Assembly (NCBI RefSeq): GCF_014646515.1
Contig: NZ_BMNK01000005.1
Location: 1-64,000 of the forward strand
Direction: 5' to 3'
Length of the DNA stretch: 64,000 nucleotides
Source: Nonomuraea glycinis
Lineage (GTDB): Bacteria > Actinomycetota > Actinomycetes > Streptosporangiales > Streptosporangiaceae
The notes below the pieces were generated by a model, which ran no database searches, was not told where the DNA came from, and saw only the letters and a list, made by a program, of their open reading frames with translations. Numbering within the stretch: the first letter of the stretch is position 1; each line of letters opens with the position of its first letter. Position numbers and translations under genes: made by a program. Positions 36,766-45,522 of the stretch are shown piece after piece.

Positions 36766-37361
36766 ATGGAGAGCACCACCATCGACAGCACCGCCAGCAG
36801 CTCCGACTGCCAGTTCTGCAGGCTTCTGTCCCAGAATTCCGGCGAAGTGACGTACGCACTCCAGCCGATAGGGTCGCGCAGGTCGGCGAGCCGCTCGGAA
36901 TTGTACGCCGCCTGCCCCGCGACCGACTGCGCCAGCCACGACAGCAGGAAGACGGTCCCCATGGCCAGCCCCAGCGAGTTGCTGTATAGCCTGAGCCGCC
37001 AGCCCTTCACCCTGGCCCACGCGGGCGAGTCGGCCTCGGCGTAAGGGCCGATCCGCTGCTCCTCGTCGGACTCGGCCCCTTCCCTGCCAGGCTCCTTCGA
37101 CTCCGGCGAGCCTCGCTGCACCATCCAGATGGTGAGCATGATGAACAGCAGGAACTGCAGATACTCCGACTGCCAGTTCTCCGCCACGTCCACGGCGAAG
37201 GAGGACGAGGTCACGTACGTGAGAAAGGAGACCGCTTCGCCGCCCTCGACAAGCTGTTGCTCGTTGTAGTGCAGCATCCCCGCCAGCGCCTGACCGGCCA
37301 AGGACAGCAGGAACAGCACCAGGAAGGTCAACGAGAGCGCGTTGTCCTTGATCCGGCTCAT
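36690..37361 (-). CDS. DUF6766 membrane protein
   Basis: The product has 223 residues from ATG 37361. It contains two related halves, each with two hydrophobic helices and the segments ENWQSEYLQFLLFIMLTIW and QNWQSELLAVLSMVVLSIYL, each followed by RQRGSPESK or VQRGSPESK. This internal duplication is the DUF6766 pattern as I remember it. The function is unknown. It is translationally coupled to the 27-residue membrane peptide upstream (ATGA). The 3' end overlaps the convergent PLP-enzyme gene by 76 bases. Confidence 0.8.
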   Translation of the reverse strand: MSRIKDNALSLTFLVLFLLSLAGQALAGMLHYNEQQLVEGGEAVSFLTYVTSSSFAVDVAENWQSEYLQFLLFIMLTIWMVQRGSPESKEPGREGAESDEEQRIGPYAEADSPAWARVKGWRLRLYSNSLGLAMGTVFLLSWLAQSVAGQAAYNSERLADLRDPIGWSAYVTSPEFWDRSLQNWQSELLAVLSMVVLSIYLRQRGSPESKPVGAPHSATDVSG

Positions 37362-37441
37362 AGCCGCGAAAGTCCGATCACGAAGACGAAGACCAGGCCG
37401 GACACGATCACGAGCACGGTCAGCGCGAACATCACCCGCAT
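37358..37441 (-). CDS. 27-residue single-helix membrane peptide
   Basis: A very short ORF runs from ATG 37441 to TGA 37358. The peptide begins MRVMFALTVLVIVSGL and ends FVIGLSRL, one hydrophobic helix. Its start overlaps the lipoprotein stop by one base (TGATG) and its stop overlaps the DUF6766 start (ATGA), so all three genes are coupled. The exact fit on both sides argues that it is a real gene and not a gap. Confidence 0.65.
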   Translation of the reverse strand: MRVMFALTVLVIVSGLVFVFVIGLSRL

Positions 37442-37821
37442 CAGCTCTCCACCTCACAGTCGTAGGGCAGATCGCGCACCGGCCGGCAACCGGCGGCCTT
37501 GACCCGCCAGCCGTCGCGGTAGTGATGCAGGAACAGGGTGTCGCCCGCGAGCCGCACCTGGGCCTCGTCGCCCCAGACGCGCACCTCGGTGAGGCCGCCG
37601 CCGGCGCCCAGGTCGAGGTCACGCAGCGCTTCGGCGCAGTTCTGGCCGGGATGGGGCAGCTTGTCGGCGGTCCGCTTCGCGAGCAGGGCGCAGGCGGCGT
37701 CCGGCCGCTGGGCGGCGAGGGCGGCGTGGAACCGCTCCGCGGCGCGCACCGGGCCCGCCGTGTCGACCGAGCAGCCGGCGACCAGGACGGTGGCGAGCGC
37801 GACAGCGAAAGAGAGCCGCAT
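37441..37821 (-). CDS. Small putative lipoprotein, NTF2-like
   Basis: This 126-residue protein has a signal peptide ending VLVAGC (lipobox), then AERFHAALAAQRPDAACALL, which resembles the first helices of SnoaL/NTF2-like folds, and a strand-rich remainder with four cysteines. It is the first gene of a three-gene operon with the 27-residue peptide and DUF6766. It is divergent from the DinB gene with only a few dozen bases between, so both messages may be nearly leaderless. Confidence 0.75.
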   Translation of the reverse strand: MRLSFAVALATVLVAGCSVDTAGPVRAAERFHAALAAQRPDAACALLAKRTADKLPHPGQNCAEALRDLDLGAGGGLTEVRVWGDEAQVRLAGDTLFLHHYRDGWRVKAAGCRPVRDLPYDCEVES

Positions 37822-37862
37822 GCGATTCTGCTACCCATTCGGTGATCGGGCATGCTGGTGCG

Positions 37863-38366
37863 GTGAAGAGGACCGACACGCCGACCTCCTGGGACGAGCG
37901 CACCACACTGGCCACATTCCACGACTACGTCCGCGCGACGGTGCTCGCCAAATGCGAGGGGCTGAGCAGCGAGGACGCTCGACGGGCGCCGCTGGCCACC
38001 TCGCCGCTGATGACGGTGGCCGGCATCGTCAACCACCTGCGCTGGAACGAGCACTGGTGGTTCGAGGTGATGTTCCTGGGGGACGAGGACCGGGGGCCGT
38101 GGACCGACGAGGACCCCGACGCCGAGTTCAAGGTCGCGCTGACGATGCCGCTGGGACGCCTCCTGGTGGAGTACGAGGCGCAGTGCGAGCGGGTCCGGGA
38201 GCGCATCGCCGGAATTGACCTGGACACCCTGTCGAAGGGCAAGGACAGCAAGGGCGGCCACCTCACCCTGCGCTGGGTGATCGGCCACATGACCGAGGAG
38301 ACCGCCCGCCACAACGGCCACCTGGACATCTTGCGCGAACTGATCGACGGCACCACAGGCGCCTAG
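37863..38366 (+). CDS. DinB-family (DUF664) protein
   Basis: The product has 167 residues from GTG 37863; GTG 37842 would add seven. The DinB four-helix pattern is clear: TVAGIVNHLRWNEHWWFEVMF with the first metal histidine, and TLRWVIGHMTEETARHNGHL with the other two (H in GHM and HNGH). Members are often thiol transferases using mycothiol or bacillithiol. The true substrate is unknown. Its TAG stop shares the four bases CTAG with the stop of the convergent ATPase gene. Confidence 0.85.
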   Translation: MKRTDTPTSWDERTTLATFHDYVRATVLAKCEGLSSEDARRAPLATSPLMTVAGIVNHLRWNEHWWFEVMFLGDEDRGPWTDEDPDAEFKVALTMPLGRLLVEYEAQCERVRERIAGIDLDTLSKGKDSKGGHLTLRWVIGHMTEETARHNGHLDILRELIDGTTGA

Positions 38367-38878
38367 CCGCCGTCTTCGCCCTTGAGCGTGGTCTGGGTGT
38401 GGATACGCGCCCAGACCTTGTGGCCGGTGGTGTCGTTGCCCTCGTGGCCGGTCTGGTCGGCGATGGCGGCGACGATGGCCAGGCCCCGCCCGCGCTCCGC
38501 GTTCGTACGGCAGCGTCTGGCGAAGCGCGGGATGGGACCCCAGCCGCAGTCGTAGACGGCCAGGGTGATGGTGGCGATGGCGCGGGTGATCTCGACGACG
38601 AAGGTGCCGTGCGGGCCTCCGCTGCTGCTGTGCTGGAGGGCGTTGGTGGCGAGCTCGGCGACGATGAGCTCGGCGTCGTCCCGGTGGGGGGAGTCGGCCA
38701 GGAGGTAGCGGGCGAAGTACCGGGCGTGGGGGATCTGGTCGGGGGTGCCGGGGAAGGTGCGCCGCCAGCGGAGGCCGCCGGGGTACAGGGCGATCATCGC
38801 GTCGACGTGTTCGGGTTTGATCGGGCTCTGGGCGCGTTGCCGGGGGATGAGCGCGTGCACGTTGTCGGTAAAGGTCAT
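38363..38878 (-). CDS. RsbW-like ATP-binding regulatory protein (HATPase_c)
   Basis: The product has 171 residues from ATG 38878. The GHKL ATPase boxes are present: AELIVAELATNALQHS (N box), VYDCGWGP (G1) and ERGRGLAIVAAIAD (G2). A 50-residue N-terminal extension precedes the domain. Such proteins are anti-sigma factor kinases or accessory regulators in actinomycetes and are often paired with XRE regulators, as here with the divergent gene at 39096. No anti-anti-sigma gene is adjacent. Confidence 0.87.
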   Translation of the reverse strand: MTFTDNVHALIPRQRAQSPIKPEHVDAMIALYPGGLRWRRTFPGTPDQIPHARYFARYLLADSPHRDDAELIVAELATNALQHSSSGGPHGTFVVEITRAIATITLAVYDCGWGPIPRFARRCRTNAERGRGLAIVAAIADQTGHEGNDTTGHKVWARIHTQTTLKGEDGG

Positions 38879-39095
38879 GGGGATCGGGCTCCGTTTCGTC
38901 GGTGTGGCCGTAGGAGAAGGAAACGGTGGCCGGGGTGGGCGGTGGCAGACCTTCGCGTCGGCGTTCGTCCGGTCGTGCCGGGTCGGCCGGGTCGCTGGTC
39001 GTCTTCTGGTCGTTCTGGCTTGTGGTGGGCCTGGTCGGGGCTCGATCATCGACAATGGGTGTTCTTGCGGTCACTCAGCGTTGGGTGGTGGGGTT

Positions 39096-40451
39096 GTGGG
39101 GCGGCCTGAGTTGGTACGGGCGCGTAAGCGGCTGGGGATGAGCCAGGAGGACGCCGCCGAGGCGTTGCTGGTGACGCCGACGACGTTGAGCCGGTGGGAG
39201 CGGGGTGCGCAGGATGTGCGGCCGGTGTATCGGGCGCGGATCGCTCAGGTGTTCGGCGTGGGCGGGGCCGAGGTGGAGCGGTGGCTGCATTGTTCGGACC
39301 CGGTCGGCACCGAGGTGTGGCCGTTGCCGGACTTCAGCGACATGTCCATCGCGGCTACCGTGAAGGCCGCCGCGAAGCTGTGGAGGGGCGAATTGGACCT
39401 CGAACGACGTCACCTGCTGGGCGCACTGCCCTTCGTCCCCGCCGCTCTGGACGGCTGGCTGTCGTCATGGAGCTATGGCGCTCCTGCCGAGACGGCCGCG
39501 TCTCAGGGATCTGGGCAGGCGGTGGGGCTCTCGGACGTGCAGCGCATCAATGAGATGCTCCAGACCTTCCACACGATCGATCATCAGTACGGTGGCGGGG
39601 TCGTCCGTCCGGCGGTGGTGGACTATCTGAACACCCAGGTCGCTCCGCTGCTGCGCGGCACTTATGACGACAAGGTCGGGTCGGAGCTGCTGGTGGCAGC
39701 GGTCCAGATGACGCTCCTTGCGGGGTGGACGGCCTTCGACATAGGCCATCACGGGCAGGCGCAGCACTACTACGGCCAGGCGTTGAAGCTGGCGAAGACG
39801 GCTGACGATCCCTTGGCTGGAGCCCGTGTCCTGACCACCATGTCCCATCAGGCACTTCACCTGAACCGCTCCACGTATGCGGTCTTGCTGAGCCGGGCGG
39901 CCGTTGACAGCGCGCGCCGGGCTCAGGCGTCACCGCGCGTCATGGCACTCATGCTGACCAGGGAGGCACGGGCGACCGCCGCGCAGACGCAGCCCGCCAG
40001 AACTGGAGATGGGCATGCCGCTAAGCAGGTCGAGCGGCTCTTGGGCGAGGCCGAGCGTGCTTACGGTCAAGGCCCGAATGATCGAGACCCCGCATGGCTC
40101 GTGGGACACGATGAACCTCAGATGTATGCGGAGATGGGTTCCCCCTGGCGCCTGCTGGGCAAGCATGACCGCGCGGCTGGTTACGCCGAACAAGCCGTTC
40201 GCGAGTTCGACGTACGCCGTCCCCGATCGGCCCAGCTCAACCGGCTCGCCGCCGCCAATGCCTACCTGGGCAAGGGAGAGGTGGAGCAGGCCGTCGACAC
40301 GGTCCGCACGGCCGTTCCCGTTGCCGGGCGGATGTCCTCGCCAAGGCTCGTCGAGAGCATCCGGCAGTTCGACAAGCGGCTGAAGCCGTACGAGAGCACC
40401 GTTCAGGTGCGGGAGTTCCGCGCCTACCTCGACCGGCAGTTGGCCTCTTGA
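39096..40451 (+). CDS. XRE-family regulator with TPR-like C-terminal region
   Basis: The product has 451 residues from GTG 39096 (VGRPELVRARKRLGMSQ). The helix-turn-helix is SQEDAAEALLVTPTTLSRWE. The rest is helical, with TPR-like repeats (HHGQAQHYYGQALKLAKTADD and HDRAAGYAEQAVREFD). Large XRE-TPR proteins of this type regulate development or antibiotic genes in actinomycetes. It is divergent from the RsbW-like gene, with a 217-base shared upstream region. In streptomycetes such a pair usually also has a DUF397 gene, which is not seen here. Confidence 0.85.
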   Translation: MGRPELVRARKRLGMSQEDAAEALLVTPTTLSRWERGAQDVRPVYRARIAQVFGVGGAEVERWLHCSDPVGTEVWPLPDFSDMSIAATVKAAAKLWRGELDLERRHLLGALPFVPAALDGWLSSWSYGAPAETAASQGSGQAVGLSDVQRINEMLQTFHTIDHQYGGGVVRPAVVDYLNTQVAPLLRGTYDDKVGSELLVAAVQMTLLAGWTAFDIGHHGQAQHYYGQALKLAKTADDPLAGARVLTTMSHQALHLNRSTYAVLLSRAAVDSARRAQASPRVMALMLTREARATAAQTQPARTGDGHAAKQVERLLGEAERAYGQGPNDRDPAWLVGHDEPQMYAEMGSPWRLLGKHDRAAGYAEQAVREFDVRRPRSAQLNRLAAANAYLGKGEVEQAVDTVRTAVPVAGRMSSPRLVESIRQFDKRLKPYESTVQVREFRAYLDRQLAS

Positions 40452-40917
40452 ATCAACTTTAACGCTGTGTAATCGACATGCAAGTCGATGATCCAACCGG
40501 CCAATGACCTTCCCGGCCACGGGAGCGGGGGATTGGGGCAGGTGGCGCATGGTGCGTTTACCTCCTTCCTGTCCGACGCGCAGGACGGGTAAGGGCTCTC
40601 TTCTTCGGTTACAACACGCTGCCGGACCCACCGTTTCCGCTGGTGGCAAGCCTGCGATACAACCTCGATAGGTCGGGTGCTATGACTCCAAGAGGAGGCG
40701 AGTCGCCTCCGCACGGTGTTCGGAAAAATGTTTCATTTCTTCGGTGAGGTCGTCGATGCCGCCCGATTCGTCGTCGGGCAGCGGATTGTGCTCGGCTCAC
40801 TGACGTAGGCGGGCCAGGCCGGAGATCAGCTCTGTCATGACGTCCTGTCTTTCCCAGGGCGCGTTCGGGATCGACGTTCATCCGGCCGGACCGCTGTGAC
40901 CGCCGGAAAGAGGTGTC
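40452..40917. other. Intergenic region after the XRE gene
   Basis: Apart from the interrupted small gene at 40680-40838 no gene is supported. On the minus strand GGAAGGAGG at about 40565 stands before an ATG at 40551, but the frame then runs antisense into the XRE gene and is not convincing. GGAGGCGA (40694-40701) and TCGCCTCC (40703-40710) form a perfect hairpin. Confidence 0.4.
40680..40838 (-). pseudogene. Small gene with in-frame TGA at codon 14
   Basis: From ATG 40838, with AGGA five bases upstream, the frame reads MTELISGLARLRQ, then TGA (40797-40799), then AEHNPLPDDESGG and on to EEMKHFSEHRAEATRLLLES and TAG at 40680. The sequence after the TGA looks coding, and both parts are in one frame. 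A tryptophan codon TGG mutated to TGA is the simplest explanation. Readthrough or selenocysteine cannot be excluded. The protein would be 52 residues and I do not recognise it. Confidence 0.5.
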
Positions 40918-41463
40918 CTAGCCGAGTTGGTCGAGGACGGGGGTGACCAGGTCGTTCAGCTCGCGTACCAGGACTGTGACCGCTCTTCCGGCGCTCTGCT
41001 CCACCTGGTCGTGGGGGCCTTCCGGCTCCGGGGGGAGGTCGCCGAGGGGCACTGGGACGTCGATGAGGAGGCTAGCTCGTACGAACGGGTTTCGGGCCAG
41101 GTCCTGCTGGGTGGGCTCGACGTACTGGCCGAAGACCTCCTGCCAGCCGAGCCAGCCGCGGTCCCGCCACCACGTCCGGGAGTCGGTGAGCGGCGCGGGC
41201 AGCGGGGAGGCGACCCGGATGCGCGCGTTCAGCGTGCCGTCCCAGGTGTTGCGGACGCAGGTGGCCTCCAGGACCCGCCGGTCCCAGCGCACATAGCCGG
41301 GTGACAGCGACGGCGGCGTGGCGAGCCGCCACGCCGCGCAGGCGAACCTGACGGGCGCGATGTCGCCCCACTCGAACTCGTCGAGATTCTTGCGTACGTG
41401 TACGGAGAAGCGCCCGTCACGGTCCCTGTCGAACTCCTGGTCGATCCAGAACGCTTTGGCCAT
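40918..41463 (-). CDS. Hypothetical protein
   Basis: The 181-residue protein MAKAFWIDQEFDRDRDGRF... has many tryptophans and strand-like segments (RFACAAWRLATP, VLEATCVRNTWDGTLNARIR) and ends in a helix (AVTVLVRELNDLVTPVL). No signal or membrane segment is present. It is divergent from the giant TPR gene across 131 bases. I do not recognise a family. Confidence 0.75.
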   Translation of the reverse strand: MAKAFWIDQEFDRDRDGRFSVHVRKNLDEFEWGDIAPVRFACAAWRLATPPSLSPGYVRWDRRVLEATCVRNTWDGTLNARIRVASPLPAPLTDSRTWWRDRGWLGWQEVFGQYVEPTQQDLARNPFVRASLLIDVPVPLGDLPPEPEGPHDQVEQSAGRAVTVLVRELNDLVTPVLDQLG

Positions 41464-41594
41464 GAGGTCTACGCTACGGCGCGGCCCGCCCGACGCGCGG
41501 GGGGACCCGCGATCAAGCAGTATCCGGATTGCTCTGTGATCGAAGTATCCATATGTGTAGTTTTTTCACTTCAGAGCTATACGAGGAGTGGCAC

Positions 41595-44500
41595 ATGTCG
41601 TCAGAGCGGCTCGGGCCGGCCATGCTGAGTTGGGAAGCGGGAGATCTCGACGGGGCCGCCGCGCTGTTCCGGGAGATCGCGGCCACCGGGGACCCCGAGG
41701 CGTCACACCTGCTGGCCTGTCTGCTGCAGGACATGGGCGACCTGGACGGGGCCGAGGCCGCGCACCGGTCGGTGATCCAGTCCGACGACCCGGTGTTCGC
41801 GCAGCGTTCGGCCATCGCGATGGCGTTGATGCTGGTCAGCGCCTGCGAATGGCCCGCGGCGCACCGGGTGCTGAGCATCGCGGCCGACGGTGCGGACTTC
41901 GAGGTGGCGGCGCTGGCCGACACGGCGATGGTGCTGGTCTGTACGGAGCTGGGCGACGCGGCGGGCGCCGAGGCGGCGCTGAGGCGGGCGCGCCGCTGTG
42001 ACAGCCCCGCCGTCGCCGAGCTGGCCGCCCAGCTGGAGCTGCCGGACTTCGCCTTCCTCACCGCCGCCACGGCGGCCGAACTGTACGAGGTGGCCGAGGA
42101 CGAGGAGGACTACCAGCGGCTGCTCACCTGCGGCGACCCCGAGGTGGTGTCGCAGTCGGCGTTCCAGCTCTACCGGTTGTACGCCGAGGAGGAGGACTAC
42201 GAGGCGGCCCGCCAGGTGTGCGAGCACGCGGTCGCCGTGGGGCACCCCGACCACCTGGCCATGGCGTACAAGCTGCTCGGCGCCGTGCTGGTGAACCTGG
42301 GCGAGTACGCCGAGGCGGCCGACGCCTACGCCAGGGCGGCCGAGGACCCGCGGCCCGAGCTGCGCCTGCCCGCGCTCCTGGAGCAGGCCAAGGTGCACGC
42401 CCAGCTCGGCGACGAGGAGACGACCAGGGCGATCTTCCACCGGGTGATCGCCAGCGGTCAGCGCGAGTACGCCGTCGAGGCGCACGCCTGCCTGGCCCAG
42501 TTGCACACCGAGGCGGGCGAGGCGGCCCAGGCCCTGACCGCGTTGCGCGCCGTACTGGAGGCGGGGGAGTCGCCGTGGTCGTCGCCCTGCGTCACCCTCC
42601 TGGCGCTGCTGCTGGACCAGCACCCCTCGTCGTACGAGCCCGCGATGGAGCTGGTCAGGGCGGCGGCCGCGCACCCCGACCCCGACACCGCGTACAAGGC
42701 GGCGCTGCTGCTCGACCAGGACGCGCGCCGGCAGCCGCCGGCCGACCCCGTGGAGGAGCAGGCGCTTCAGGACGCCGACAGCGGGCTGGCGCGCCTGCGG
42801 GCCGGGGAGGTGGCGGAGGCCAGGCGGTTACTGCGCCGGGCCGTCGACTCCGGCGCGCACGCCCAGTCGATCAGGGCCACGGTGGCGCTGGCCGAGCTGG
42901 AGATCGGCGAGGGGGATCGGGAGCAGGCCGACGAGCTGCTCTCCTACGTCGCGCAGGGCGACGACGTGGCTCAGGGCTTCACCGCCGCCTTCCTCCTGCA
43001 CCTGCTGCGCACCTCCGAGGGGCATCCGGTGCTGCGGGCGATCGTCGATCACCAGCGGCTGGGCCGGCAGGAGGGGCTGATCCGCCACCGCGCCGCGATG
43101 GACCACGACCCGGCCACGGGCGCCGCCGTCCTCGCCCAGTTGCTGGCGGCGGCCGGGTACGACCTGGCGGAGGCGGCCCGGCTCTTCGAGTCGGCCGCCG
43201 ACTCCGGCGACCCGCTGGCCCTGTCCTACACGGCGGTGTCGTACAAGGAGCTCCTTCTCGGCCACGGCCGGCGCGACGAGGCGATCGGGCTGCTGCGCCG
43301 GGCGCGCGCCGACGGCCACCCGGTGCTCGCGCCGTGGGTGGCGTACGAGCTGGCGGAGCTGGTCGGCGGCGGCGACCCCACCGAGGCGCAAGCCACCGAC
43401 GGCGAGGCGCAAGCCACCGACGGCGAGGCGCGGGCCGCTTACGGTGAGGTGCTCGCCACCGAGCATGAAGGGTTGCGCAGGGCGGCGGTGGCCGGCCTGG
43501 TGCGGGTGCTGGAGCGGCAGGGTGACCTGCTGGCGATCGGGCGGCTGTACGAGCGGCTCGTCGCCGAGGGGGACACCGCGGGCGGCGACTGGCTCCTCGG
43601 CCTCACCCGGGTCCGGCTCGACGAGGTGGAGGAGGCGCGGGCGGCGTTCGACCTGCTGCCCGGCGACGATCCCGAGCACGGGACGGCGGGGCAGGCGCGG
43701 ATCGGGCTGGGCGAGCGGCTCGTCGATGAGGGCGAGCACTCCAGGGCCGAGCTGTGTCTGCTGCCCGCCACGCGTGAGGCGGAGAGCGCGGAGTCGGCCT
43801 GGCGCGGGATCGGGGTGGCGCGCAGGCTGCGGGGCGACCTGGAGGGGGCGGTGGAGGCGCTGGAAGCCGCGATGCCGGCCGCCGCCGTGGACCTCGCCGA
43901 GGTGCTGGAGGAGCGCGGCGACGTGGCGGCGGCGCGGCGGGCGCTGGAGTCCGGGGTGGCGGCGGGGGATGTGGAGAGCCTGCGCCACCTGCTCGTCCAC
44001 CTGGTACGGCACGAGGCGCACGAAGCCGTCCCCGGCTGGGCCGGGCAGGCCGTCGGCAGCGGCGACCCGGAGACCGTGGCCATGGGGCACTGGTCGTGGG
44101 GGGAGGCGTGCCGGGCCGCCGGCGACCTGGACGGCGCGGTGCTGAGGTTCCGTGAGGCGCTCGCGGCCGGTTACGCCGACGCCGTGCCGTCCATCCGCGG
44201 CGACCTGGCGCAGGCGCTGCGCGATACGGGGGACGCCGCGGCCGCGGCCGAGCAGGCGAGGCTGGTGATGGCCGAGGACGATCCGGACGCCGCCGCCCGG
44301 TCGGCCCTCGACCTGGGCTGCTGGCTGCACGAGGACGGTGACCCACTGGGGGCGGCGGAGGCGTTCGCGGCGGCGGTGCGGGCGCGGCCGGAGTCCGAGG
44401 AGGCGGGGACGGCCGCCGCCAACCTGGTGATCCTCGCCGAGCACGCCTGCGAAGGCGGCGAGCACGCACTCGCCGTGCGGATCCTGTCCCACCTGGGCGC

Positions 44501-45455
44501 CGACGCCGCCGAACCGGCTCGCCGGCTCGGCGGGCTCTGCACCGACCCGGCCGCCGTACCCCTCTACTTCGGGCTCGCCGGCGCGGATCCGTACATCGAG
44601 CTGGAGGTCGCCGGGCGGCTGGCCGAGCTGGGGGAGACCGGCGAGGCCAGGGCGGTGTACGAGCGGCTGAACGAGCACGAGGACCCCGACGTGCGGTTCG
44701 TCGCGGCCGGCAGGCTGCTGGAGTTGCTGGACGAGCAGGGCGAGACGGCGGCGTTCTACAGTGTGGCCGAGCAGCGGGCGGGTGACGACGGCGTGTTCGG
44801 CAGCCTGTTCGGCCTGCTGCAGGAGGAGCGGGGCGACACGGAGGCGTCGCTGCGCACCCTGCGCGCGGCGGCCGCGGGCGGCGAGCCGACCGCGCTCACC
44901 GTGCTGGCGCAGGCGCTGGCCGGCGACGGCCAGGTGGAGGAGGCCCGGCAGGTGTACGAGCAGGTGCTGGAGGCGGGCGACGCCGACCTGGCGGCCAGGG
45001 CGATGGTGGGGCTCGGCAACACCTTCCACGAGGAGGACGGGCTGCGCGCCCGCGTCTGGTACCTCAAGGCGGTGACGGCGGCCGAGGGGCACGTCGCGGC
45101 AGTGGCGGCCATGCACCTGGGCGCGCTGGCCAAGGGCGAGCGCGACTTCCCCGAGGCGCTCGGCTGGTACCAGCGGGTCATCGACGCGGGCGATCCGGAG
45201 TCGGCCATGGCGGCGGCGCACCTCGGCGAGCTGTGCTACTGGCTGGGCGACCGGGACGGGGCGCTGCGCTTCTACGAGCTGACGCTCAATCTGACGGGCC
45301 GGCCGGAGCTCGTCGCCGAGGCCGCCTGCCGGCTGGGGGAGATCCGCTACGAGCACGGCGACCTCCCGGCCGCGCGCCGCCTGCTGGAGCAGGCGGTCGC
45401 GACCGGCGACGACCTGTACGCCGCCGAGGCGGAGGCCCTCCTGACCAAGCTGTGA
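41595..45455 (+). CDS. Very large tetratricopeptide-repeat protein
   Basis: The product has 1286 residues from ATG 41595, preceded by GAGGAG at good spacing. Nearly the whole length is made of TPR-type helical hairpins of about 34-36 residues, many with a GD-x-x-x-A start and a GDPE-type turn (for example GEYAEAADAYARAAEDPRPE). I see no enzyme domain, signal or membrane segment. The protein probably works as a solenoid scaffold in the cytoplasm. A 21-bp coding repeat (EAQATDG) lies near residue 600. It is a single-gene unit ending in a strong terminator. Its partner is unknown. Confidence 0.88.
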   Translation: MSSERLGPAMLSWEAGDLDGAAALFREIAATGDPEASHLLACLLQDMGDLDGAEAAHRSVIQSDDPVFAQRSAIAMALMLVSACEWPAAHRVLSIAADGADFEVAALADTAMVLVCTELGDAAGAEAALRRARRCDSPAVAELAAQLELPDFAFLTAATAAELYEVAEDEEDYQRLLTCGDPEVVSQSAFQLYRLYAEEEDYEAARQVCEHAVAVGHPDHLAMAYKLLGAVLVNLGEYAEAADAYARAAEDPRPELRLPALLEQAKVHAQLGDEETTRAIFHRVIASGQREYAVEAHACLAQLHTEAGEAAQALTALRAVLEAGESPWSSPCVTLLALLLDQHPSSYEPAMELVRAAAAHPDPDTAYKAALLLDQDARRQPPADPVEEQALQDADSGLARLRAGEVAEARRLLRRAVDSGAHAQSIRATVALAELEIGEGDREQADELLSYVAQGDDVAQGFTAAFLLHLLRTSEGHPVLRAIVDHQRLGRQEGLIRHRAAMDHDPATGAAVLAQLLAAAGYDLAEAARLFESAADSGDPLALSYTAVSYKELLLGHGRRDEAIGLLRRARADGHPVLAPWVAYELAELVGGGDPTEAQATDGEAQATDGEARAAYGEVLATEHEGLRRAAVAGLVRVLERQGDLLAIGRLYERLVAEGDTAGGDWLLGLTRVRLDEVEEARAAFDLLPGDDPEHGTAGQARIGLGERLVDEGEHSRAELCLLPATREAESAESAWRGIGVARRLRGDLEGAVEALEAAMPAAAVDLAEVLEERGDVAAARRALESGVAAGDVESLRHLLVHLVRHEAHEAVPGWAGQAVGSGDPETVAMGHWSWGEACRAAGDLDGAVLRFREALAAGYADAVPSIRGDLAQALRDTGDAAAAAEQARLVMAEDDPDAAARSALDLGCWLHEDGDPLGAAEAFAAAVRARPESEEAGTAAANLVILAEHACEGGEHALAVRILSHLGADAAEPARRLGGLCTDPAAVPLYFGLAGADPYIELEVAGRLAELGETGEARAVYERLNEHEDPDVRFVAAGRLLELLDEQGETAAFYSVAEQRAGDDGVFGSLFGLLQEERGDTEASLRTLRAAAAGGEPTALTVLAQALAGDGQVEEARQVYEQVLEAGDADLAARAMVGLGNTFHEEDGLRARVWYLKAVTAAEGHVAAVAAMHLGALAKGERDFPEALGWYQRVIDAGDPESAMAAAHLGELCYWLGDRDGALRFYELTLNLTGRPELVAEAACRLGEIRYEHGDLPAARRLLEQAVATGDDLYAAEAEALLTKL
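43383..43440. repeat. 21-bp tandem repeat in the TPR gene
   Basis: GAGGCGCAAGCCACCGACGG followed by C occurs twice exactly (43383-43403 and 43404-43424). A diverged third copy follows, encoding EAQATDG, EAQATDG and EARAAYG. Confidence 0.88.
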
Positions 45456-45486
45456 TGCACAGTGAATGGTCGAACCGCTCACCTGA

Positions 45487-45514
45487 GGCGGATCGGGCGC
45501 GGGCCCGATCCGCC
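45487..45514. terminator. Bidirectional terminator between the TPR gene and the glycosidase operon
   Basis: GGCGGATCGGGC (45487-45498) pairs perfectly with GCCCGATCCGCC (45503-45514) around a four-base loop, between two convergent stops. Confidence 0.88.
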
Positions 45515-45522
45515 GTCGTGGG

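Noticed and set aside
40680-40838. Selenoprotein
   Set aside because: A TGA in frame alone is not enough. No SECIS-like hairpin is evident directly after the codon, and the surrounding residues do not resemble a known selenoprotein.
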